From positions 1 through 22,055 of the forward strand of contig CAKSCN010000018.1 of the NCBI GenBank assembly GCA_934444485.1: 22,055 bases of DNA, written 5' to 3'. Origin of the DNA: an uncultured Eubacteriales bacterium. Its GTDB lineage: Bacteria > Bacillota > Clostridia > Oscillospirales > CAG-382. Both the position numbers and the translations under genes were made by a program. Positions 6,662 through 14,427 of the stretch are shown piece after piece. Positions within the stretch are counted from its first letter, which is position 1, and each line of letters opens with the position of its first letter. The notes under the pieces are model-generated. The model searched no databases. It saw nothing but the letters and a program-made list of their open reading frames with translations, and had not been told where the DNA came from.

Positions 6662-7510
6662 ATGGACATCAACAGAATTCCCCCGGAAGAGCTTGGAAAA
6701 GGAAGCAGTATCGTGCTTGAAAGGTGCGAGGTCGAACAGGATATGTACTGGAAGGTTGCAATAGAGGTTCTCGAAACTATCGAGGAGAACAACAAAAAGG
6801 GCGACCCCACCCTTATGGTAGTTCCCTACGGTCCTCTCGGTCCGTATTCACGCATTGTGTACCTTCTCAACAAGTACGGTGTGAGCCTTAAAAACTGCAC
6901 GTTCATAAACATGGACGAATACATGGCGGACGAGCATCACTATATCTCCGAGGACGATCCTCTGTCGTTCCGCGGCGGTATGAACAGAATATTCTACAGT
7001 AAAATCAGGGAGGATCTCAACGTGCTTCCCGAAAACCGTTTCTTCCCCGATCCCGAAAACCCGGGACTTGTCATGGAGAAGATAAAGGAATTCGGCAAGC
7101 TTGACATGGTATTCGGCGGAGTCGGCATTAACGGTCACTACGCCTTCAATGAGCCGCCGGAACCCGGTGAAAAGTGTACCCCGGAGGAGTTCCTCGAGAG
7201 AACGACACGTGTGCTTAAGGTTTCCCGAGAGACGATAACCGTCAACTGCTTCATGAACTGCGGCGGCAACCTTGACGCAATACCGAAGTACTGTATAACC
7301 GTTGGAATGAAGGAAATGTTCATGGCGAAAAAGGTCAGAATGTGTATGCCCCGTGACTGGAACGCCGGCGCACTCAGAAAAATTCTCCACGGCGAGATAA
7401 CGGCGGCAGTCCCCTGTTCGCTGTTCAGACGCCATCCCGACGCCAAGCTCTATGCTTCAAACGTCGCTCTCGAGTGTCCCGTGCCCGAGATAAGAGTATA
7501 CAACAAGTGA
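6662..7510 (+). CDS. NagB-like glucosamine-6-phosphate deaminase/isomerase family protein (variant active site)
   Basis: 282 residues (E. coli NagB has 266). An AAAGGAG site lies about 8 bp before the ATG. The fold markers are clear: NMDEY with Asp85 (NagB Asp72), GGVGINGHYAFNEP with His159 and Glu164 (His143, Glu148), and a CITVGMKEMF segment like the NagB TVG motif. Two key places differ. Asn157 stands where NagB has Asp141 of its Asp-His-Glu set. The phosphate-binding loop (GLPTGGTP in E. coli) reads VVPYGPLGP at residues 53-61. I infer a related but shifted reaction or substrate, perhaps a different amino-sugar phosphate or a non-phosphorylated sugar. The gene overlaps nagA by one base (TGATG), so the two are translated together. 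Confidence 0.85.
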   Translation: MDINRIPPEELGKGSSIVLERCEVEQDMYWKVAIEVLETIEENNKKGDPTLMVVPYGPLGPYSRIVYLLNKYGVSLKNCTFINMDEYMADEHHYISEDDPLSFRGGMNRIFYSKIREDLNVLPENRFFPDPENPGLVMEKIKEFGKLDMVFGGVGINGHYAFNEPPEPGEKCTPEEFLERTTRVLKVSRETITVNCFMNCGGNLDAIPKYCITVGMKEMFMAKKVRMCMPRDWNAGALRKILHGEITAAVPCSLFRRHPDAKLYASNVALECPVPEIRVYNK

Positions 7511-8742
7511 TGAAGAAAACTCTTGTTATCGTGAATGCGGACGTCGTTTTCCCCGACGGAGTGCGCCGTGCGTGCGTGAAAGCAGAGAACGGAATAATCA
7601 CGGATATTCGTATTCAGGACGGCGGCGCACGCCTTTTCTCCGAATGCGTGAGAGGAGAGGACGGAAAAATTCACGGTGCGTCGGAAAGCGTGACGGTTCT
7701 TGACGCCGAGGAAGAGTATCTTCTCCCGGGCTTTGTCGATACTCACGTTCACGGCGGCGGAGGCTTTGATTTCTGCGACCTCACGGCGGAGGCTTTTTCC
7801 GAGGTCGTGCGTGTCCATGCGGAAAACGGCACTACCTCGATTTGTCCGACTGCGGTATCTTCCGGACTTGATATTCTCGACAGAATGTTTGACGTGTACC
7901 GTTCCCTGCAAAAAGAGAGCTTTCCGTCAACGCTTATCGGACTTCATCTTGAAGGACCTTTTCTCTCGCCGAAGCAGAGCGGCGCACAGAATAAATCAAG
8001 ACTCGCACCTCCGACCAAGGAAAACGTTGACAGACTTGCAAAAAGCGGAGGCGGCGTTATAAGAAGAATAGGCATCGCTCCCGAGCTTGACGGCGCATTT
8101 TACGCCGGGGACGTGTTCTCGGATATGGGTGCGCTTGTCTCGATAGCCCACAGCGACGCACTTTACGAGACTGCCGCCGAGGCTTTTTGTCACGGCTTTC
8201 GTCACATTACGCACCTTCACTGCGCAACTCCCTGGGCGCATAAGGTAAACGAGTGCGTGAGAGCCTGCATTCCCGAGGCGGCGTATCTGATTGAGAACAT
8301 GAGCTTCGAGCTTATCGGCGACGGTCTGCATATCGCACCGCAGACTATCGAAATGGCGGCAAAGTTCAAAAAGCCGCTTTGCGTGTCCCTCACGACCGAC
8401 GCAATGCGTGCCGCAGGTCAGAACGTAACCGAAAGCTTCCTCGGCGAAAAGCTGCCCGAAAACAGAGTGATAATCGAAGGCGGCGTGGCGAAGCTCCCCG
8501 ACCGTTCAAGCTTTGCCGGAAGTATCGCAACCATGGCGGCGGTGTTCAAAAATGCGTGCCTGAACACAAGACTTCCGATTGAGAAAATTTCGGAAATGAT
8601 GAGTGCCGCTCCTGCCGCCGCAATAGGTGCGGATAGGGAAAAGGGGAGCATCGAAAAAGGAAAGGACGCAGATTTTGTCATTGCCGAAAAATCCTCGCAC
8701 GATATACTTCACGTCGTGTCGATGGGACGCATAATACGATGA
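7510..8742 (+). CDS. nagA: N-acetylglucosamine-6-phosphate deacetylase family protein
   Basis: 410 residues from the ATG at 7510, which overlaps the stop of the NagB-like gene. The start is chosen on this TGATG coupling and on homology beginning at KKTLVIVNADVVFPDG. This amidohydrolase removes acetyl groups from N-acetylhexosamine phosphates. Metal and catalytic features are visible: PGFVDTHVHGGGGFDF with His79/His81, HLEGPF with Glu149, SIAHSDA with His214, HITHLHCATP with His235, GDGLHIAP with His274, and LTTDAM with the catalytic Asp297. The length is slightly above the usual 380-390, with extra sequence near residues 40-60. With the NagB-like gene before it and GH20 after, it is the deacetylation step of the locus. 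Confidence 0.9.
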   Translation: MKKTLVIVNADVVFPDGVRRACVKAENGIITDIRIQDGGARLFSECVRGEDGKIHGASESVTVLDAEEEYLLPGFVDTHVHGGGGFDFCDLTAEAFSEVVRVHAENGTTSICPTAVSSGLDILDRMFDVYRSLQKESFPSTLIGLHLEGPFLSPKQSGAQNKSRLAPPTKENVDRLAKSGGGVIRRIGIAPELDGAFYAGDVFSDMGALVSIAHSDALYETAAEAFCHGFRHITHLHCATPWAHKVNECVRACIPEAAYLIENMSFELIGDGLHIAPQTIEMAAKFKKPLCVSLTTDAMRAAGQNVTESFLGEKLPENRVIIEGGVAKLPDRSSFAGSIATMAAVFKNACLNTRLPIEKISEMMSAAPAAAIGADREKGSIEKGKDADFVIAEKSSHDILHVVSMGRIIR

Positions 8743-8755
8743 TTGGAGAAAGCAA

Positions 8756-10651
8756 ATGCTCAATATACTTTTTAAAGGTCTGCCGGAAAGACTCCGTTCG
8801 GGACTTGCAGCGTATTTAAACCGCTATGCCGCAGAGTTTTCCGGAACGCTTAACGCCGAGGTTTCATACACGGACAAAAAAGAGCTGTCTCTCGAGAGAA
8901 ACAGAGATTTCTGCCGAATCACGGTGCATGAGGACGTACACATTTTCCGTGCGCTGTCGAAGCTTATAATGAATTTCACCGACGAACATTTTTCGTTTTC
9001 CGAGACCGCTTACTTTGATTTCATAGGTCCGATGTTCGATTTCGGTCAGGCGTCGGCTTTTCTCACGGTAGATAAGGTGAAGTATCTGCTCCTTGCGTTT
9101 GCCGCCGCAGGCTTTGACAAATTCATGATATACACCGAGGACTGCCTTTCTGTTGACGGCGAGCCGTACTTCGGCTACAGACGACCGAGATATACACAGA
9201 GCGAGCTTAAAGAAATAGACGACTTTGCGTATGCTCTCGGAATAGAGGTCATTCCGTGCGTGCAGACGCTTTCACACCTTCCGGGACTTATGCGACACGG
9301 AAAGTACCGTGCGTTTTCAGATGACGAACAGACACTTCTTGCCGGCGACGAAAGAACGTATGCGCTTGTCGAAAAGATAATTGTGTCGGCATTAAGGCCG
9401 CTTCGCACGAAGAAGATACATATAGGACTTGACGAGGCGTGGAAACTCGGTCAGGGCAAATATCTTGTCAGAAACGGTTATGTGCCGAAAGCGGAGATTT
9501 TCGCAAAGCACGTTGAGAGGGTAAAGGAGATAACCGACCGTCTCGGACTTTATGCCTTTATGTGGGACGATATGTATTTCCGTGCGGCGTCGCCGAACAA
9601 CGAATACTACATTCCCGTCGAAGAAGAGCCTGCCGTCGGCAAAAACGGCATGATTCCGCCGTCCGGTCTCGGCTACATTTACTGGGATTACTATCACGGC
9701 TACGATTACGTAAAGCCAACCGCCGAAAAGCACCTGCGTGTATTCGGAGATGTGTTCTATGCCGGTGCGGCGGTCAACACATACGGTCTCGGATATATGA
9801 GAGAGTTTTCCGAGAGACACGGCGCAGACGCTCTGCGTGCCTGCAAGGACGCCGGAATACGCAAGGTTATCTGCTGTGTGTGGGGCGACGACTCGCGCGA
9901 ATCTCCGCCGTATGCCGTGCTTCCGTGCGTGTTTATGTACGCCGAACACGCTTATGCAAAAGAGCCTGAGGACGATGACGTAAGGTCTATGTTCGAGTAC
10001 GCTCTCGGCGTGTCTTATGACGATGTATGTGCCGTAAGTACGATCGACATGGTCCCCGGCTACAGCGACCGTGACGGAAACATTGAAAGATTTTCTCCGG
10101 CACGTCAGGCGCTTTATCAGAATGTGCTTCTCGGTATGTTCGACAAAAATTTTGAAAACTGCGCTCTCTCCGAGCATTTTGCGGAGTTCTCGAAACGAAT
10201 GACCGAGGCAAAAACGCACACTCCGGTGTCCTCACCGTTTTACGGTATGTTCGATTTTTACGAAAAACTCGGCGGCTTCCTTGCGCTCAAGGGAGAGCTT
10301 GGCATAAGGCTCAGACGTGCGTATAAGACGAACGACAGGGCAGCTCTCGAAGAACTATCGGATAAGGTCATTCCGACGGCAGAGCGGCGCATGGAGGCGT
10401 TTTACGAGGCGTACAGAGACTTCTTCTTTGATAATTACAAGCCGTGGGGCTTTGAAGTGTGCGATATACGCATGGGCGGCGTTATGGGAAGTCTCAAAAC
10501 CGCAAAGTACCGCACGGACGCATACCTCGGCGGCGTCGGCGGTCTCTCGGAGCTTGATGAAGAGCCGCTTCTGTTCGAGAGACAAGAGAAAGTGGGAAGT
10601 ACGGTTTACGCCGACATTGCAACGGCGTCGATAATATCAAAGGTACTTTAA
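8756..10651 (+). CDS. Intracellular family 20 (GH20) beta-N-acetylhexosaminidase-like glycoside hydrolase
   Basis: 631 residues, with a GGAGA site 7-8 bp before the ATG and 13 bp after nagA. The TIM-barrel catalytic segment is visible: KYLLLAFAAAGFDKFMIYTED, then IEVIPCVQTLSHLPGLM, then IHIGLDEAW, whose Asp226-Glu227 pair fits the GH20 catalytic Asp-Glu. Aromatic residues such as FMWDDMYF (about 264-272) could line the sugar site. In GH20 the substrate's acetamido group is the nucleophile, so the substrate should be a terminal GlcNAc or GalNAc. There is no signal peptide, so it probably acts in the cytoplasm on imported disaccharides or short oligosaccharides, like the HexD-type branch. The C-terminal 230 residues are helical-looking and not assigned to a domain. 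Confidence 0.82.
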   Translation: MLNILFKGLPERLRSGLAAYLNRYAAEFSGTLNAEVSYTDKKELSLERNRDFCRITVHEDVHIFRALSKLIMNFTDEHFSFSETAYFDFIGPMFDFGQASAFLTVDKVKYLLLAFAAAGFDKFMIYTEDCLSVDGEPYFGYRRPRYTQSELKEIDDFAYALGIEVIPCVQTLSHLPGLMRHGKYRAFSDDEQTLLAGDERTYALVEKIIVSALRPLRTKKIHIGLDEAWKLGQGKYLVRNGYVPKAEIFAKHVERVKEITDRLGLYAFMWDDMYFRAASPNNEYYIPVEEEPAVGKNGMIPPSGLGYIYWDYYHGYDYVKPTAEKHLRVFGDVFYAGAAVNTYGLGYMREFSERHGADALRACKDAGIRKVICCVWGDDSRESPPYAVLPCVFMYAEHAYAKEPEDDDVRSMFEYALGVSYDDVCAVSTIDMVPGYSDRDGNIERFSPARQALYQNVLLGMFDKNFENCALSEHFAEFSKRMTEAKTHTPVSSPFYGMFDFYEKLGGFLALKGELGIRLRRAYKTNDRAALEELSDKVIPTAERRMEAFYEAYRDFFFDNYKPWGFEVCDIRMGGVMGSLKTAKYRTDAYLGGVGGLSELDEEPLLFERQEKVGSTVYADIATASIISKVL

Positions 10652-10661
10652 TATGCACTGC

Positions 10662-10707
10662 GGTGCGGATCGGGTCGAAAAAAGATTCGGTTCGCACCTT
10701 TCTTTTA
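10662..10707 (+). terminator. Terminator after the GH20 gene
   Basis: A long hairpin (about 15 paired positions with several G-U pairs, 10662-10676 with 10684-10698) has a GAAAAAA loop and is followed by TTTCTTTT. It ends four bases before the next promoter and separates the enzyme operon from the sensor-kinase unit. Confidence 0.85.
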
Positions 10708-10710
10708 TAT

Positions 10711-10739
10711 TGACAAGCGTGCGGATATATGATATAATT
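10711..10739 (+). promoter_or_regulatory. Consensus SigA promoter of the sensor-kinase unit
   Basis: -35 TTGACA (10711-10716), 17-bp spacer, -10 TATAAT (10734-10739), with an extended -10 TG dinucleotide at 10731-10732. Transcription should start near 10746. This is a full consensus promoter, so the kinase may be made constitutively unless repressed. Confidence 0.92.
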
Positions 10740-10798
10740 TTACCGTTAATTCATGTACTGCGTGTTAATGCGGAGTACTTATCGCAAGGAAGATTTAT

Positions 10799-12076
10799 TT
10801 GGCGCAGAATACTGTTTCGGTCCTGCTTTCGGGAATTTTTACGGCGTTTTTTACGATGTACATATACTTCTCGGTGTTTCCGACGAGGATTGAGAAGAAA
10901 AGGGCGTTTGCCGTTTTTACTGTTGTATCGGCGGTCGAGATAGCAAAGCACGTGCTTCTTTTCGATTACATGACGGTGCGGACGCTCCTGCAATGGGTGA
11001 TGGACCTTGCGACGATAGCGATTCTGTTCAAAGGCTCGTTCTTTAAAAAGGTTGCGGTGTACCTCGGTTACTTTTGCGTTATCGGTCTTTCGGAGACGCT
11101 GTTCGTCTGCTTTATCGGGGTGTTTTTGAGAGGAAAGGATTTGTACAGCTCGCACGAAATGCCGCTTTTGCAAACTATTGCGTGTTTTACCTTTGCCACG
11201 ATAGGCATAATAGCATACGTTCAGTTCCTCAAGCGCAAAAATGACGCTTTTGAGAAGAAATCCATGCGGTATGTGACCATGTATATGCTTGTGCAGGCAC
11301 TCTTGATTTTCCTCGTTTATGCCATAATGTGGGATTATCGCATGAATGCACTGCCCATTTTGCTTATATATATCGCCGTCATCGGCGTATCGGTCGGCTT
11401 CGGAGTAGCACTTATTCGTCTCGTCAAAGCAAGTGCCGCAGAGACAGCACGTGCGGAGCAGATAGAAGCTCAGATGAAGCTCTCTGACGAGCATTTCAAG
11501 CGTTTGCAGTTGCAGTACGAACAATACCGCAAGCTTCGCCACGATTACTACAACCACGTAAGCACCATAAAAGGCATCAAAGACGAAGCTGAGAGAGACG
11601 CCTACATCGACGACCTCACAAAGCAGATTGAGAGTCACCGAGGCATAACTTTCTGCTCAAACGCCGCTGTTGACGCACTTCTCTTCAACGAAAAAGCACA
11701 GGCGGATAAAGTCGGCGTGAAGATTGAGTTCAAGATTGCCGACATAGACAACCTTACAGTTTCGAGTATCGACCTCTGCACAATCCTCTCGAACCTCATC
11801 GACAACGCAATAAGAGGTGCGTCTGAGGTTGACGGTGAGGACAAACGCTTTGTGAGCGTGTCAGTCTTCCCGAGGGCAGGGCAGCTCATCGTGAACGTCC
11901 GCAACGGCAGTCTTCCTCCGAAAGAAGATCTCTCGACGACGAAAAAACACACCAAGGACGGCGAACACGGACTCGGTCTTACAATCGTGCGTGAGGTCGC
12001 CGAAAGGCACGGCGGTGCGGCGGTCTATAGCTTCTCGGACGGTATGTTCGAGGCGTCGGTGAGCGTCTGCGAATGA
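10799..12076 (+). CDS. AgrC/VirS-like sensor histidine kinase with GHKL ATPase domain, no response regulator nearby
   Basis: 425 residues from a TTG start preceded by AAGGA (10786-10790). The first 210 residues hold about six hydrophobic membrane segments (around 5-27, 36-56, 66-78, 86-110, 124-143, 160-178, 184-206). A short helical linker leads to LRHDYYNHVSTI (residues 246-257), the HDxxNH-type phosphoacceptor region of this kinase class, with His248 the likely site. The C-terminal GHKL domain shows the N box SNLIDNAI (331-338) and G box GEHGLGLTIV (388-397). Such kinases often sense peptides and pair with LytTR regulators, but none is encoded here. The next gene, 40 bp on, is an oxidoreductase, so the partner must lie elsewhere. 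Confidence 0.88.
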   Translation: MAQNTVSVLLSGIFTAFFTMYIYFSVFPTRIEKKRAFAVFTVVSAVEIAKHVLLFDYMTVRTLLQWVMDLATIAILFKGSFFKKVAVYLGYFCVIGLSETLFVCFIGVFLRGKDLYSSHEMPLLQTIACFTFATIGIIAYVQFLKRKNDAFEKKSMRYVTMYMLVQALLIFLVYAIMWDYRMNALPILLIYIAVIGVSVGFGVALIRLVKASAAETARAEQIEAQMKLSDEHFKRLQLQYEQYRKLRHDYYNHVSTIKGIKDEAERDAYIDDLTKQIESHRGITFCSNAAVDALLFNEKAQADKVGVKIEFKIADIDNLTVSSIDLCTILSNLIDNAIRGASEVDGEDKRFVSVSVFPRAGQLIVNVRNGSLPPKEDLSTTKKHTKDGEHGLGLTIVREVAERHGGAAVYSFSDGMFEASVSVCE

Positions 12077-12116
12077 CAGACGAAACGGTGAAAGTGTGAA
12101 AGGGGACAATAGCATT

Positions 12117-13103
12117 ATGAAAAACGAAATAAAACTCGGCATTATAGGAACAAACTTCATATCGGATACGCTTTGCGAAAGTGCGGAAAAGGTTGACGGC
12201 ATAAAGCCGCACGCAGTGTACTCGAGAACCCGCAAAAAGGGTGCGGAGTTTGCGGCAAAGCACGGTATTGAGAAAGTTTACTGCGACCTTGACGAATTTC
12301 TGTCGTCGGACATAGATGCGGTTTATATCGCAAGCCCGAATTTTCTCCACGGCAGTCAGAGTCTTGCGGCAATTTCTCACGGAAAGCACGTCATCGTCGA
12401 AAAACCGGCGGCACTCAACGAGGAGGAGTTTTCTTTAATGGCAGGTGCGGCGAAAGAAAAGGGAGTCGTACTCATGGAGGCAATGCGCCCGGTCCACGAC
12501 CCTGCAATGAAAGAAGCAAAGGAGGCACTCGGCGAGATAGGCAGGATACGCCGTGCGTCGATAGAGTACTGTCAGTATTCGTCACGCTACGACAAATTCC
12601 GTGCCGGCACGGTGCTTAACGCCTTTGACGTGTCCCTCGGAAACGCCGCAATAATGGATATCGGTGTTTACGCCGTCGAGGTCTTGGTTTACCTTTTGGG
12701 TATGCCCGAAAAAATCACGGCGTCGAAGTCGATAAAGCTTATGAACGGCTTTGAGGGAATGGGAAATGTCATGCTTGACTACGGCGGTTTTACGGCAACG
12801 GTCGCTTACTCGAAAATTTCCGACTCCGCAGTGCCGTCGTTCGTGCAGGGTGAGGACGGATACGTGACGGTTGTTCGTCCGTCGTCGGTCGATGAGGTGA
12901 CGGTACACACGAGAAAGAGCGGTACACGGATTATCGCAAAGGGAAGAACCGAGTGCAACATGATATACGAGCTTTCAGACTTTGTGAAGGCTGTCGGCGG
13001 CGGTCTTGACCTCTCGTATTACACGGAGCTGACACGGGGGACTTTGCATATTATGGACGAAATCCGCCGAGAAAACGGCGTGGTGTTCCCGACGGAAATA
13101 TAA
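12117..13103 (+). CDS. Second Gfo/Idh/MocA-family oxidoreductase
   Basis: 328 residues from the ATG at 12117, with AGGGGA (12101-12106) 10 bp upstream. An in-frame GTG at 12096 lies upstream of that site and is less likely. The N-terminal Rossmann motif reads LGIIGTNFIS (8-16), YIASPNFLHG is the usual cofactor-side loop, and EKP is at 95-97. MDIGVYAVE resembles the dihydrodiol-dehydrogenase/anhydrofructose-reductase branch. It shares little obvious sequence with the first oxidoreductase beyond the family motifs. It appears to share the kinase transcript and may act on a related sugar. Substrate unknown. Confidence 0.88.
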   Translation: MKNEIKLGIIGTNFISDTLCESAEKVDGIKPHAVYSRTRKKGAEFAAKHGIEKVYCDLDEFLSSDIDAVYIASPNFLHGSQSLAAISHGKHVIVEKPAALNEEEFSLMAGAAKEKGVVLMEAMRPVHDPAMKEAKEALGEIGRIRRASIEYCQYSSRYDKFRAGTVLNAFDVSLGNAAIMDIGVYAVEVLVYLLGMPEKITASKSIKLMNGFEGMGNVMLDYGGFTATVAYSKISDSAVPSFVQGEDGYVTVVRPSSVDEVTVHTRKSGTRIIAKGRTECNMIYELSDFVKAVGGGLDLSYYTELTRGTLHIMDEIRRENGVVFPTEI

Positions 13104-13156
13104 AGACCTGCGAAAAGACGTGAGCCGAAAGGCGAGGTCTCGGTTTGGTGCAAGAG

Positions 13157-13190
13157 GCACGTCAATTTTCCCGTGCTTTTGTTAATTTTT
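13157..13190 (+). terminator. Probable terminator after the second oxidoreductase
   Basis: A short stem GCACG/CGTGC (13157-13161 with 13172-13176) is followed by TTTTGTTAATTTTTT. A further inverted repeat AGACCT/AGGTCT (13104-13109, 13135-13140) lies just after the stop codon. The stem is short, so strength is uncertain. Confidence 0.6.
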
Positions 13191-13201
13191 TATTGCAGGT
13201 G

Positions 13202-13230
13202 TTGCGTTTTCCGCAAAAGTGTGATATAAT
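13202..13230 (+). promoter_or_regulatory. SigA-type promoter of ybaB-recR
   Basis: -35 TTGCGT (13202-13207), 17-bp spacer, -10 TATAAT (13225-13230) with an extended -10 TG at 13222-13223. Transcription should start near 13237. Confidence 0.82.
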
Positions 13231-13236
13231 TACAGA

Positions 13237-13387
13237 GTGTGTACGGCTTCGGCGTATATATTCGCAATTTTACGTACACGGATTATTCCGAAAAAACAAA
13301 CATATCCGAAACGCTTTTTGTTTCGGGCGAGGTCGGCGGCAATTTGCGTGCGAACCTCATAATTAAACGAAAGGAACGGTCAGAACA
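13237..13387 (+). other. Structured leader of ybaB
   Basis: The predicted 5' untranslated region is about 150 bases, long for a housekeeping gene. It has two perfect inverted repeats: GTGTACG/CGTACAC (13239-13245, 13273-13279), which encloses a CGGCTTCGGCG segment, and CCGAAAC/GTTTCGG (13306-13312, 13320-13326). No T-run follows either, so these are not terminators. The AAAGGA site at 13370-13375 is 12 bp before the ATG, slightly long. I recognise no known riboswitch and no SRP RNA pattern. Confidence 0.5.
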
Positions 13388-13735
13388 ATGAAGGCAAGAT
13401 TACCCAAGGGTGTGGGCGGCGGTCCGCAGAATATGCAGTCCATAATAAAGCAGGCTCAGAAGATGCAGGAGGATATGGAAAAACTCCAGGAAGAGCTCAA
13501 CGAAAAGGAATATGAGGTTTCGACGGGCGGCGGTGCCGTAAACGTCAAAATCAACGGCAAGAAGGAGATAACCGAAATCAAGATCTCCGAGGACATAGTC
13601 GATCCCGACGACATCGAGACTCTCGAGGACACCCTTATGGCGGCTGTGAACGAAGCTATAAAGAAGGTCGAGACGATAAATTCCGACGAAATGAATAAGG
13701 TAACAGGCAACATCTCGATGCCGGGTCTGTTCTGA
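13388..13735 (+). CDS. ybaB: YbaB/EbfC family nucleoid-associated protein
   Basis: 115 residues, typical for this small DNA-binding dimer. A coiled helix (IIKQAQKMQEDMEKLQEELN, about residues 19-38) is followed by a glycine-rich strand region (VSTGGGAVNVKINGKKEITE) and ends MPGLF. The family binds DNA without strict sequence demand and is commonly encoded just before recR, as here, with a one-base stop/start overlap (TGATG at 13733-13737). In many bacteria dnaX precedes this pair. Here dnaX is absent and the pair has its own promoter. Confidence 0.93.
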   Translation: MKARLPKGVGGGPQNMQSIIKQAQKMQEDMEKLQEELNEKEYEVSTGGGAVNVKINGKKEITEIKISEDIVDPDDIETLEDTLMAAVNEAIKKVETINSDEMNKVTGNISMPGLF

Positions 13736-14361
13736 TGCCGGAGGGCAGAGGGCGTATTACCCCAATAGACAGACTTGCGGACAGCTTCCGCAAACTTCCG
13801 GGCGTCGGAAAAAAGTCGGCGTACCGTATGGCGTTTGCCGTGCTTGACATGACCGACGAGGCGGCGGCGGAGTTTGCAAAGTCGATAACCGACGCAAAAG
13901 CAAAAACCAAAAGGTGCGCTGTGTGTCAGAACATATGCGAGGGCGAAATCTGCCCCGTTTGTGCCGACAGCAAGCGTGACAAGAGGCTCATATGCGTACT
14001 CGAAGACCCGAGGGACGTTGCGGCGGTTGACCGTATACGTGACTACAACGGCGTATACCACGTTCTCCACGGCGTTCTTTCTCCGCTTGACGGAGTGGGT
14101 CCCGACGGCATCACGATAAAGGAGCTTATCGCACGCATAAGCACTCTCTCGGAGGAGGATCCCTCAAAGCCGATAGAGCTTATTCTTGCGACGAACCCCA
14201 ACGTCGAGGGTGAGGCGACGGCGGTGTACATTGCAAAGCTCGTGAAGCCTTTCGGCGTGAAAACAACGAGACTTGCATACGGGATCCCCGTCGGAGGCGA
14301 CCTTGAATATGCCGATGAAATAACGCTCACAAAAGCGATAGAGGGTCGGCGAGAACTTTAA
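13735..14361 (+). CDS. recR: Recombination mediator protein RecR
   Basis: 208 residues, close to the family's roughly 200. RecR works with RecO and RecF to load RecA at gapped DNA. The helix-hairpin-helix is at about 17-30 (FRKLPGVGKKSAYR), a four-cysteine zinc finger at Cys61, Cys64, Cys73 and Cys76 (CAVCQNICEGEICPVC), and the Toprim domain begins LICVLEDPRDVAAVDR and continues YHVLHGVLSPLDGVGP. Its start overlaps the ybaB stop, so it should be translationally coupled to it. Confidence 0.97.
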   Translation: MPEGRGRITPIDRLADSFRKLPGVGKKSAYRMAFAVLDMTDEAAAEFAKSITDAKAKTKRCAVCQNICEGEICPVCADSKRDKRLICVLEDPRDVAAVDRIRDYNGVYHVLHGVLSPLDGVGPDGITIKELIARISTLSEEDPSKPIELILATNPNVEGEATAVYIAKLVKPFGVKTTRLAYGIPVGGDLEYADEITLTKAIEGRREL

Positions 14362-14367
14362 ATTCAG

Positions 14368-14409
14368 GCGGAATTTCATGGGTTTATCTCTGATTTTCCG
14401 CTCTTTTTG
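14368..14409 (+). terminator. Possible weak terminator after recR
   Basis: Inverted repeat GCGGAA/TTCCGC (14368-14373, 14396-14401) with a 22-base loop, followed by TCTTTTTG. The large loop makes it weak, so some read-through into the next gene is likely. Confidence 0.45.
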
Positions 14410-14427
14410 TAAACGGAGGTGCTTACT

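Noticed and set aside
9392..10219. Minus-strand open frame of about 275 codons opposite the GH20 gene
   Set aside because: It is a shadow of the GH20 coding sequence with no ribosome binding site and no recognisable domain.
13104..13200. Small signal recognition particle RNA upstream of ybaB
   Set aside because: SRP RNA is often near dnaX in Firmicutes, but dnaX is missing and the expected GGUGCU/CAGG-type core was not found.
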